This document shows, in pieces, positions 1 through 6,605 of a stretch of 8,985 nucleotides of DNA. The DNA is taken from the NCBI GenBank assembly GCA_021849525.1, contig JAJZSS010000039.1:1-8985 (forward strand), read 5' to 3'. The stretch's first letter is position 1; every line of letters starts with the position of its first letter. Source of the DNA: Chloroflexota bacterium. GTDB taxonomy: Bacteria; Chloroflexota; Anaerolineae; Anaerolineales; UBA4823. The notes below the pieces were generated by a model, which was given only the letters and a program-made list of their open reading frames with translations, had not been told where the DNA came from and searched no databases. A program made the translations under genes and the position numbers.

Positions 1-211
1 TCCCCACCTGGACGATGCTTCCTTCGGGCGCCAGGATTTCCAGCACGGTGCCTGCTGCCGGGCTGGGGATCTCGGTATCGACTTTGTCCGTGTTTACTTC
101 CAGCAAAGGCTCGTACTGGGCGACCGGGTCGCCGATCGCTTTGAGCCATTTGCTGATCGTACCTTCATCAACCGACTCGCCCAGCCTGGGCATCAGAACC
201 TGAGTGGACAT
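1..211 (-). CDS. 2-oxoacid dehydrogenase E2 (dihydrolipoamide acyltransferase), N-terminal lipoyl domain, partial
   Basis: This is the first 70 codons of an E2 acyltransferase; the rest lies beyond the left edge. E2 carries the acyl group from E1 on a swinging lipoyl-lysine and passes it to CoA, forming the core of the complex. The visible part is one biotinyl/lipoyl domain: it opens [19 protein letters not shown] and has the lipoylation hairpin [11 protein letters not shown], with K43 the predicted lipoyl-lysine. The start is well supported by a GGAGG Shine-Dalgarno four bases upstream of the ATG. It lies 40 bp downstream of the fused E1 gene on the same strand, so it is very probably the matching E2. 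The peripheral-subunit-binding and catalytic domains cannot be seen, so substrate class (branched-chain, pyruvate or acetoin) rests on E1. A stand-alone lipoyl protein is an unlikely alternative. Confidence 0.9.
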   Translation of the reverse strand, partial: MSTQVLMPRLGESVDEGTISKWLKAIGDPVAQYEPLLEVNTDKVDTEIPSPAAGTVLEILAPEGSIVQVG

Positions 212-232
212 GCAGCCTCCAGAAAAAGTTCT

Positions 233-248
233 CGCGTAAGCTCACGCG
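233..248 (-). other. Intergenic stem-loop between E1 and E2, terminator/attenuator-like
   Basis: On the coding (minus) strand the gap between the E1 stop and the E2 start holds CGCGT-GAGCTT-ACGCG, a perfect 5-bp GC-rich stem that can extend by a G-U pair. Six bases later comes a run of five T residues, then the E2 ribosome binding site. The form resembles a weak intrinsic terminator, an attenuator or an mRNA-processing hairpin. The arms are seen directly; the function is inferred. Confidence 0.45.
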
Positions 249-251
249 GAT

Positions 252-2666
252 TCAGCGATCAAAGAAGGGAAAGCGCCCCGGGTTGGCCTCGTGCATCAGG
301 GCGTAAACAACATCGAAGATTTGCTCTACATTGGGCTTGGACCAGTAATCGCCATCCGAGCCGTATGCCGGGCGATGCGCCCGGGCAGGCAGCGTGGTGG
401 GCGCCGAATCCAGCCAATGGTAGCCGCCTTGCTTTTCCAGGACTTCCTGGAGCATGTAGGCTGTCGTCCCGCCCGGCATATCTTCATCCACAAAGAGGAC
501 CCGTCCGGTTTTTTGGAGGGATTCGCCGATCCGCCCATGGATGTCGAAGGGCAGCAGAGTCTGGACATCGATCACTTCCACTTCGATCCCGGTTTCTGCC
601 AGGTTATTACTGGCTTCCAGCGCCAGCCGGCAGCAGGCTCCATAGGTGACCAGGGTGATATCTTTTCCGGGTCGCAGGATCTCGGGCTCTCCCAGGGGTA
701 CCGTGAATTCAGCGATGTTGGCAGGCAGCTTTTCTCGCAGGCGGTAGCCGTTCAGCACTTCCACGATCAGGCCGGGCTCGTCGGAGCGCAGCAGAGTATT
801 GTAAAAGCCAGCCGCCTGGGTCATATTGCGCGGCACCAGGACGTACATACCGCGCAGCAGGTGAATGATACTCGCCATTGGTGAGCCAGAATGCCAGATG
901 CCTTCCAGACGGTGGCCGCGGGTGCGCACGATCACCGGGGCTTTCTGCCCGCCGTGGGTGCGCCAGTGCAGGGTCGCCAGATCGTCGGACATGATTTGCA
1001 GGGCGTAAAGCAGGTAATCCAGGTACTGGATTTCGGCGATCGGTCGCAGGCCGCGCAGGGCCATGCCAATCGCCTGGCCGATGATGGTGGCCTCGCGGAT
1101 GCCAGTATCGGAAACCCTGAGCAAGCCGTATTTTTCCTGCAGCCCGTGCATGCCCTGGTTCACGTCGCCCAACTGACCGACATCTTCGCCAAAAGCAAAA
1201 ACCCGCGGGTCGCGCTCCAGGGCGGCGTCGAAGCAGGCATTCAGGACATCATACCCGTAGACCATCGGCGCATCGGGGGCGTATTCGACCGGCGTGACCG
1301 GCACACGCAAGGCTGATTCGGCAGATTCGCTGTACACCAGGGAGCTGTAGCGGGGCTGAGTGTCGGCCTGCAGCTGGTCACGCCAGCGGATCAGGGCCGG
1401 CTTGCCGCTCAATTGCTCGGCGCGGGTGGCGCGCAGGGCGGCATGGGCCGCGCTCATCAGATCGCGGCGCAGCGGCTGGGGCAGGCTGGCCAGCTTACTC
1501 CGGATCTCTGTCAGGGCGGCAGACTGCTGGGATTCGCCTTCCAGGGTGGAGATCAACTCTACCAGCTCCTGCCGTTCCTGGAAGATGGGCGATTGGTAGG
1601 CCTCCCAGGCTGCCTGGCGCTCCGCTTCCACAAACTGGCGCTCCTCAGCTTCCATCTCTGCCAGGGTCTGCTCGTCCACAACCTCGCTGGCCAGCACATC
1701 CTGGCGCATGCACTTCAAGACATCATTTTCTACTTCCCACTCCAGGCGCTCTTTGGATTTATAGCGCTCGTGGCTGCCGGAGGTGGAATGACCCTGCGGC
1801 TGGGTGAGCTCGGTGATATGCAGGATCGCCGGGGTATGGTCCAGGCGGGCATTGGCGGCAGCCTGCTGGTAAGCCTGGTAAAGGGCATGGTAGTCGCAGC
1901 CGCGGACCTGGTACAGGTCAAAGCCGTCGCAGCTCCCTTCCCAGCGCCCGAAACCTTTTAAGATTGTGGAGAGGTCCTGCTTTACCATCTGGTACAGGTT
2001 GGGCACCGAGATTCCATAGCCATCGTCATAAATCGAGATCACTGCCGGGGCGTTTAACACCCCGATGGCATTGACCGATTCCCAGAACAGCCCCTCGGCA
2101 GTGGATGCGTTGCCAATGGTCCCGAAGGCGATCTCATTTCCATGATTTGAAAATTGGGTAAAACCGCTTAACTCCGGCACTTCCCGGTACATGCGGGAGG
2201 CGTACGCCAATCCGACCAGGCGTGGCATCTGCGAGGCGGTGGGAGCAATATCCCCGGAGGAGTTGAGCTGAGCGGTCAGGTCCTTCCAGCTTCCATCCGG
2301 ATTCAGGCTGCGGGTAGCAAAATGGGCATTCATCCCACGCCCGCCGGTCGCCGGGTCCGCGTTCAGATCGGTGTGTCCATAGAGCTGGGCAAAAAACTCC
2401 CGGACTTTGCCCATGCCGGTGGCGAAGATGAAGGTCTGGTCGCGGTAATAACCGGAGCGAAAATCGCCGGGACGGAAGGCACGCGCCATCGCCATCTGCG
2501 GCAGCTCCTTGCCGTCCCCGAAAATCCCAAATTTGGCTTTCCCGCTCATCACTTCCCGCCGTCCAACCAGGCTGGCCTGGCGGCTTTGGTAGGCAATGCG
2601 GTAATCGTCTAAGAGCTGGTCCGGAGTCAGGATGAATTCAGTGCTCTGCACCTGGGTATCGGTCAT
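252..2666 (-). CDS. Fused alpha-beta E1 component of a branched-chain-type 2-oxoacid dehydrogenase
   Basis: An 804-residue thiamine-diphosphate enzyme that decarboxylates a 2-oxoacid and acylates the E2 lipoyl group. The alpha half spans about residues 15-320. It contains the cofactor segment starting IGNAST (G185-N186-A187) and ending DDGYGIS (D214-D215), and a GHSTSGS loop (292-298) like the regulated loop of mitochondrial branched-chain E1-alpha. A Glu/Ala/Gln-rich, probably helical linker (about 320-430) joins it to the beta half (about 465-795). That half has GEDVG (493-497, E494 the likely cofactor-activating Glu), EIQYLDY (545-551) and a HSGS segment with H592 a candidate catalytic His. 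Alpha and beta are usually separate polypeptides of roughly 330-400 residues; natural fusions are known in several bacterial phyla. AGGA lies about seven bases before the ATG. It sits 34 bp after the thiolase and 40 bp before E2. Branched-chain preference is inferred; pyruvate or acetoin remain possible. Confidence 0.93.
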   Translation of the reverse strand: MTDTQVQSTEFILTPDQLLDDYRIAYQSRQASLVGRREVMSGKAKFGIFGDGKELPQMAMARAFRPGDFRSGYYRDQTFIFATGMGKVREFFAQLYGHTDLNADPATGGRGMNAHFATRSLNPDGSWKDLTAQLNSSGDIAPTASQMPRLVGLAYASRMYREVPELSGFTQFSNHGNEIAFGTIGNASTAEGLFWESVNAIGVLNAPAVISIYDDGYGISVPNLYQMVKQDLSTILKGFGRWEGSCDGFDLYQVRGCDYHALYQAYQQAAANARLDHTPAILHITELTQPQGHSTSGSHERYKSKERLEWEVENDVLKCMRQDVLASEVVDEQTLAEMEAEERQFVEAERQAAWEAYQSPIFQERQELVELISTLEGESQQSAALTEIRSKLASLPQPLRRDLMSAAHAALRATRAEQLSGKPALIRWRDQLQADTQPRYSSLVYSESAESALRVPVTPVEYAPDAPMVYGYDVLNACFDAALERDPRVFAFGEDVGQLGDVNQGMHGLQEKYGLLRVSDTGIREATIIGQAIGMALRGLRPIAEIQYLDYLLYALQIMSDDLATLHWRTHGGQKAPVIVRTRGHRLEGIWHSGSPMASIIHLLRGMYVLVPRNMTQAAGFYNTLLRSDEPGLIVEVLNGYRLREKLPANIAEFTVPLGEPEILRPGKDITLVTYGACCRLALEASNNLAETGIEVEVIDVQTLLPFDIHGRIGESLQKTGRVLFVDEDMPGGTTAYMLQEVLEKQGGYHWLDSAPTTLPARAHRPAYGSDGDYWSKPNVEQIFDVVYALMHEANPGRFPFFDR

Positions 2667-2700
2667 TCTAATTCCTCGTCTGGTATGTCAATTGCAGGGT

Positions 2701-3834
2701 TTAAATCCGTTCCAGCAGGGTCGCGGTGGCCATGCCGTGGCCGATGCACATGGTTTGCAAGCCAAACTGCCCATCGCTGCGCTCCAGCTCGTGCAGCAGC
2801 TTGGTCATCAAGATCGCCCCGGTCGCGCCCAGCGGATGTCCAAGGGCAATGGCCCCGCCGTTGGGATTGACCCGCTCAAGGTCGGGGCTTAATTCTCTCG
2901 CCCACGCCAGCACCACTGCGGCAAAGGCTTCGTTGATTTCGATGACATCGATATCTGCCAGCTGCAGACCGGCTTTTTTGAGCGCCAGCTGTGTGGCCGG
3001 GATCGGCCCATCCAGCATTAATACCGGGTCAGAGCCGACCACCACGCGAGTCACGATGCGGGCGCGGGGGAGCAGGTTCAACCGACCCACTGCCTCGGGA
3101 GATGCCAGCAGCAGTGCGGCAGCGCCATCGCTCACCTGGCTGGCATTGCCGGCAGTGATCACCCCGTCGGCCTGGAATACAGGTTTGAGCCCGGCCATTT
3201 TCTGGCGGTCCGGAGGGCGGCGAACGCCCTCATCGATGCACACAATTTGCCCATCCGGGCGCTGGATGGGCAGGATCTGGCTCTCGAAACGGCCTTGCTC
3301 GATCGCGTGCATGGCTCTTAGATGGCTGTTGTAGCTGTAATCGTCCAGCGCCTCCCGGCTCAGAGACCATTTTTGCGCCATCAGCTCGGCGCTGATCCCT
3401 TGATGGACCAGCCGGTAAGGGAAATCCTCGGGCCAGGCAGCCGGGTAATCGGCGCCCAAGGGCTGGTGAGACATCATCTCGGTGCCACCAGCCAGCACCA
3501 GGTCCATATCCCCGGCCAGGATCGCCTGGGCGGCAAAGTGGACCGCTTGCTGACCCGAGCCGCACATGCGATTAAGAGTAACTGCGGGAACATGGACCGG
3601 AAAACCGGCTTTCAAAGCTGCCTGGCGGGCGAGATTGGCTCCCTGGTCGCCAACAGGGGTGACACAGCCCCAGATTACATCCTGGACCAGGGCGGGATCA
3701 ACCCCTGCTCGCCGGACTGCTTCAGCCATGACCGCTGCTGCCAGGTCCACTGGAGCGATGGGATTGAGGGCGCCATGGGCTTTTCCCACCCCGATCGGGG
3801 TGCGGACCGCCGAGAGGATATAGACTTCGGACAT
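2701..3834 (-). CDS. Thiolase (acetyl-CoA acyltransferase / acetyl-CoA C-acetyltransferase family)
   Basis: A 377-residue thiolase, slightly shorter than the usual ~390, which cleaves 3-ketoacyl-CoA to acetyl-CoA and a shortened acyl-CoA, or runs in reverse to make acetoacetyl-CoA. It has the acyl-accepting cysteine C91 in LNRMCGSGQQA, the NEAFA motif (301-305), the GGAIALGHPLGATGA segment with H333, and the C-terminal base C363 in TMCIGHGMA. Position 366 is His, where the thiolases I remember usually have Gly. The start MSEVYILSAVRTPIG matches the family N-terminus, and GGGGAGG lies nine bases upstream of the ATG. It heads the likely operon thiolase-E1-E2, which suggests a late step of branched-chain amino acid or acyl-CoA breakdown. 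A biosynthetic role supplying the nearby HMG-CoA synthase cannot be excluded. Chain-length preference cannot be read from sequence. Confidence 0.93.
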   Translation of the reverse strand: MSEVYILSAVRTPIGVGKAHGALNPIAPVDLAAAVMAEAVRRAGVDPALVQDVIWGCVTPVGDQGANLARQAALKAGFPVHVPAVTLNRMCGSGQQAVHFAAQAILAGDMDLVLAGGTEMMSHQPLGADYPAAWPEDFPYRLVHQGISAELMAQKWSLSREALDDYSYNSHLRAMHAIEQGRFESQILPIQRPDGQIVCIDEGVRRPPDRQKMAGLKPVFQADGVITAGNASQVSDGAAALLLASPEAVGRLNLLPRARIVTRVVVGSDPVLMLDGPIPATQLALKKAGLQLADIDVIEINEAFAAVVLAWARELSPDLERVNPNGGAIALGHPLGATGAILMTKLLHELERSDGQFGLQTMCIGHGMATATLLERI

Positions 3835-3884
3835 TTTTTTCGTCCTCCCCTTCGCTATCCAACCTCAAGCAGACACTTTTTGTT

Positions 3885-3897
3885 CTTTAAATTAAAG
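3885..3897. repeat. Palindrome CTTTAA-A-TTAAAG just downstream of the thiolase -10
   Basis: A perfect 13-bp inverted repeat around a single central base in the gap upstream of the thiolase. It overlaps the downstream edge of the predicted -10 and would cover the transcription start. This is compatible with a repressor site, but it is AT-rich and short enough to arise by chance. Confidence 0.35.
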
Positions 3898-3904
3898 CAT
3901 ACCA
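3896..3904 (-). promoter_or_regulatory. Candidate extended -10 promoter for the thiolase-E1-E2 operon
   Basis: Reading the minus strand, TGG-TATGCT fits an extended -10 element (TGn followed by a TATAAT-like hexamer), about 60 bases upstream of the thiolase ATG. No good TTGACA-like -35 lies 17 bp upstream; that place is taken by one arm of an inverted repeat. This is inferred from sequence only, and sigma-factor preferences of this organism are unknown. Confidence 0.4.
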
Positions 3905-3907
3905 CAA

Positions 3908-3924
3908 AAGTCTGAAATAGACTT
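3908..3924. repeat. Inverted repeat AAGTCT-N5-AGACTT, candidate operator
   Basis: A perfect 6-5-6 inverted repeat in the gap between the methyltransferase stop and the thiolase start. It covers the -35 region of the predicted thiolase promoter, a typical operator position. Read as RNA from the methyltransferase side it makes a weak 6-bp stem followed by a few U residues, so a poor terminator is the alternative. Confidence 0.4.
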
Positions 3925-3963
3925 AGGCGGTCCAATTAATAGATGATGAAACTGGGTGGGATT

Positions 3964-4764
3964 TCAGCCGGCGTGTTTTTCCAGCATATCGTAGAGCAGG
4001 ATACCGGCAGCGACAGCCAGGTTCAGCGAGGTCGCCTTGCCGGCCATGGGCAGACGCACCCGGTGCTGGCAGATCTCAAGCTGCTCCGGGCTTAAGCCTG
4101 CGCGCTCGCTGCCGAGCAGCAGAATGCTGGGCTGGATGTAGTGAGATATCTCGCGGTAATCCTGGCTGGCATGGGCAGAGGTGCCATAAAGCTGATAGGC
4201 GTGTTCGTCTGCCCAGGAGGTAAACTCGCTGAAGGTCGCCTGAACGACCGGCAGCCAGAATATTGCCCCCATACTTGCCCTTACTGCGGTGGGATGGAAG
4301 GGATCGACGCCTGGGTCGATCAGGATCAGCCCGCTTGCACCGGCGGCGTCGATCGTGCGCAGGATTGTACCCACATTGCCGGGATCCTGAGGGGCGATTG
4401 CCGCGACTCCCCATGGAAAATTCCCCAGATTCAGGCTCCCCAGGCTGGTGTCCGGTTGGATTACCACCGCCAGGATACCCTGCGGATTGTCTTTCTCGGC
4501 AAGAGAGCTAAAAACTTCGGGGCTGGTTGGGTAGGTTGGGACCCCTCGGGCAGCCTGTTCGGTGATCAGGCTGCGGGCATATTCACTGGTCAACAGATCT
4601 GGGGCGTAGATCAGGCTTTCCACCCGGGCCTGGGCGGCAATCGCTTCGCCGACCGGTCGAATCCCTTCAACCACCAGCAGCCCGGCTGCCTGGCGCGCTT
4701 TGTGCTGCCGCAGCGCCCGGATCTGTTTGATCTTGGGATTGGCTTTGCTGGTAATGAGGTCCAT
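3964..4764 (-). CDS. SpoU/TrmH-family RNA 2'-O-ribose methyltransferase
   Basis: A 266-residue SPOUT enzyme predicted to methylate a ribose 2'-OH in rRNA or tRNA using S-adenosylmethionine. An N-terminal substrate-binding domain (about 1-100; start MDLITSKANPKIKQIRAL) is followed by the knotted catalytic domain with all three SpoU motifs: PQDPGNVGTILRTIDAAG (125-142; N130 and R136 are the conserved positions), LLLGSERAGLS (215-225), and LPMAGKATSLNLAVA (238-252). Length and layout are typical for the family. The start is fixed by homology at the N-terminus; there is no clear Shine-Dalgarno before the ATG, so translation may depend on coupling to the kinase gene ending 25 bp upstream. The exact RNA position (for example the RlmB-type 23S G2251) cannot be assigned from sequence. 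It is probably unrelated in function to its neighbours. Confidence 0.92.
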   Translation of the reverse strand: MDLITSKANPKIKQIRALRQHKARQAAGLLVVEGIRPVGEAIAAQARVESLIYAPDLLTSEYARSLITEQAARGVPTYPTSPEVFSSLAEKDNPQGILAVVIQPDTSLGSLNLGNFPWGVAAIAPQDPGNVGTILRTIDAAGASGLILIDPGVDPFHPTAVRASMGAIFWLPVVQATFSEFTSWADEHAYQLYGTSAHASQDYREISHYIQPSILLLGSERAGLSPEQLEICQHRVRLPMAGKATSLNLAVAAGILLYDMLEKHAG

Positions 4765-4789
4765 TTTGTTAGGAGAGCGGGTTCAGTAA

Positions 4790-6463
4790 TCAGGCACGGC
4801 GGGGCACCCAGGCTAAAACGTTGGTGCCTTCACCTGGATTCGAGTTGATCTCTACATCACCGCCGACTTTACGCGCTCGAGTGTGCATATTGGACAAGCC
4901 ATGCCCCAGGGTGAAATTCATCTTGCGCAAGTCAAACCCCGCTCCATTGTCGGCAATTTCCAGTAAGACCCGCTCGCGCGCCGTCCACAACCGTACATCC
5001 ACCCGGCGGGACTGAGAATGCTTGGCGACATTCGCCAGGGCTTCCTGGCAGATATGGAACAGGGTGGTGGCATTTTCGGCCGGGAAATCAGTCAGGTCGG
5101 TCTCCGGCCCGGCCAGGGTGATCTCGATCTTGGAGTTAGCTTTGAACTCGGCGACCAGGCGCTGCAAGCCTTCCATCAGATCTCGCCCGTGGAACTGGCG
5201 CGGCCGCAAATCCAGGATATAAGAACGGATATCGTGGATCGTGCTGTTCAAGGCCTCGATGGATTGATCGATCTTCTGCTTTGCAGATAGAGGATTTTCA
5301 TCCAGGGACATGCGCGCGTAATCGAGCGCAAGGCCTACACCATAAATGGACTGGATGATGCCGTCGTGCAGGTCCATCCCGATCCGCTCGCGCTCTTCGA
5401 GGACTGCCAGACGGCGCGCCTGGCGGTGCAGGCGGCCATTCTCAATTGTCGTGGCAGCCCAGGAGGCAATGGCAGTGAGCATATTGACTTCACGCTCGCC
5501 TATGCAGCGGTCCTGGCGGGTGGCAACGCTGATCACACCGATCACATTACCGCGGGCAGTCATGGGGATAATCGCCATACATTGGAAGCCGGCTTCTGGC
5601 ACGGCTTTGCGCAGGAAAAGGTTATTTTCGCGGGGATCGAAGTTGACCATCGGTTTGCCCGTCTCGGCAACCTGCCCGATGGCGCCTTCGCCGACCTTGA
5701 AGCGGTCGCGTGTCCAGAAGGCTTCAGCGGTATCCCCACGATACAGCGCCATGTGCAGTTCTTTTTCGTTGTCTTCGCGCAGGAAGATCTCACCGGCTTC
5801 AACATCCAGATAGCTCATCATCCGGTTGAGGGTTTGATCCAGGATCGATTCAACCTCCAGCGAGCTGGTGAGAGCTGAGGCAATATCATTTAATAAAGCC
5901 AGGTCTTCGTTGCGCCGGCTCAGCGCTTCATCCCGGATCTGCAGGTCGTTGTACAGCCGGGCGTTCGAGATCGCAACCGCAGCGTAGGTTGCCAGAGTTT
6001 CGATCACCCGCTCGTCCGATTCGGTGAACTCAGGGTAATCTCGTTTATTTGTCAGGTATATCTGGCCGAAAAGGCGTTCGCCCAGGATGATGGGCACGCC
6101 GAGGAAGGAATGCATCGCCGGGTGATGGGCGGGAAAGCCGGCGCTGCGCGGATCGGCGCTGATCTCCGGGATGCGAATGGTGCGCCGTTCTTTGTAGAAC
6201 ATACCCAATAGACCTTTACCCAGTGGGGGGTGGTCCATAAGGTCGATGGCTGTTTGCTCCATCCCAACCGGAAGAAATTTCACCAGGTTGCCGGCTTCAT
6301 CCACCACGCCGAGGGCAGCATATTCCGCCCCTGCTTGTTCACGCGCCAACTGGACGATTCGCTCTAAAACCGTCTCCAATGAAAGATCCCCCACCAATTG
6401 AAGACTGGCGTGGTGTAAAGCAGCTAAACGGTCTTCAAGCTGCTCCCGGGTCAGGACAACCAT
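4790..6463 (-). CDS. Cytosolic GAF-GAF sensor histidine kinase, NarL-type (DevS/DosT-like)
   Basis: A 557-residue sensor kinase without signal peptide or membrane segments. It has two GAF domains (about 27-170 and 200-345), then a HisKA_3 dimerisation/phosphoacceptor region with H366 in ERERIGMDLHDG, and a HATPase_c domain: N box HICQEALANVAKHS with N478, G1 DNGAGFD (505-511), G2 GHGLSNM (520-526). The kinase motifs look intact. HisKA_3 kinases normally signal to LuxR/NarL-type response regulators, but none is encoded in this window. GAF1 has HHPAMHSFLGVP then GQIYLTNK; H114 and Y136 are 22 residues apart, as I recall for the heme ligand and distal Tyr of mycobacterial DevS, so a gas or redox sensor is possible. 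GAGGT lies eight bases before the ATG. It is the first gene of the minus-strand run, divergent from the mevalonate genes. Confidence 0.93.
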   Translation of the reverse strand: MVVLTREQLEDRLAALHHASLQLVGDLSLETVLERIVQLAREQAGAEYAALGVVDEAGNLVKFLPVGMEQTAIDLMDHPPLGKGLLGMFYKERRTIRIPEISADPRSAGFPAHHPAMHSFLGVPIILGERLFGQIYLTNKRDYPEFTESDERVIETLATYAAVAISNARLYNDLQIRDEALSRRNEDLALLNDIASALTSSLEVESILDQTLNRMMSYLDVEAGEIFLREDNEKELHMALYRGDTAEAFWTRDRFKVGEGAIGQVAETGKPMVNFDPRENNLFLRKAVPEAGFQCMAIIPMTARGNVIGVISVATRQDRCIGEREVNMLTAIASWAATTIENGRLHRQARRLAVLEERERIGMDLHDGIIQSIYGVGLALDYARMSLDENPLSAKQKIDQSIEALNSTIHDIRSYILDLRPRQFHGRDLMEGLQRLVAEFKANSKIEITLAGPETDLTDFPAENATTLFHICQEALANVAKHSQSRRVDVRLWTARERVLLEIADNGAGFDLRKMNFTLGHGLSNMHTRARKVGGDVEINSNPGEGTNVLAWVPRRA

Positions 6464-6477
6464 GGTATATACCTCAT

Positions 6478-6550
6478 AGGTAGGTCAATTTTACCAAAGT
6501 TTATCCGAGTTTGCGGTTTGATCCTGACCCACCGGGTGAAGGTAGGTTAA
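6478..6550. repeat. Direct repeat pair AGGTAGGTYAA
   Basis: AGGTAGGTCAA at 6478-6488 and AGGTAGGTTAA at 6540-6550 match at 10 of 11 bases and start 62 bp apart, close to six helical turns. The first copy touches the predicted kinase -10. They could be paired sites for one regulator, but two short matches in 180 bp could also be chance. Confidence 0.3.
6488..6496 (-). promoter_or_regulatory. Candidate extended -10 promoter for the histidine kinase
   Basis: On the minus strand TGG-TAAAAT lies 24 bases before the kinase ATG, giving a short leader just long enough for the Shine-Dalgarno. It shares the TGG extension seen before the thiolase. No strong -35 is visible at the usual distance. Confidence 0.35.
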
Positions 6551-6565
6551 CGAATTCATAGAAAT

Positions 6566-6582
6566 AACCTTCGACCAAGGTT
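6566..6582. repeat. Inverted repeat AACCTT-N5-AAGGTT, candidate operator
   Basis: A perfect 6-5-6 inverted repeat in the middle of the divergent region, just upstream of the predicted reductase promoter. It has the same geometry as the repeat before the thiolase at 3908-3924, though a different half-site. The repeat is seen directly; binding by a dimeric regulator is inferred. Confidence 0.4.
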
Positions 6583-6605
6583 GATAGTTTTTGCCAGACT
6601 CAGAT

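Noticed and set aside
1413..1961. 182-residue open frame on the plus strand
   Set aside because: It lies entirely antisense to the well-supported E1 gene, has no recognisable domain, and is a by-product of GC-rich codon use on the other strand.
3322..3915. 197-residue open frame on the plus strand reaching into the thiolase upstream gap
   Set aside because: Most of it is antisense to the thiolase, and it has no recognisable domain.
3906..3930. Intrinsic terminator of the kinase-methyltransferase unit
   Set aside because: The stem is only 6 bp with two G-C pairs and is followed by about four U residues, so it is too weak to call as a terminator. An operator reading was kept instead.
4141..4848. 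235-residue open frame on the plus strand
   Set aside because: It is antisense to the RNA methyltransferase, whose three catalytic motifs are intact, and it runs into the end of the kinase gene. The Cys/Gly/Asp-rich translation looks like antisense noise.
6530..6538. Short palindrome CACC-G-GGTG
   Set aside because: Four-base arms are expected by chance in GC-rich sequence; mentioned only as part of the divergent region.
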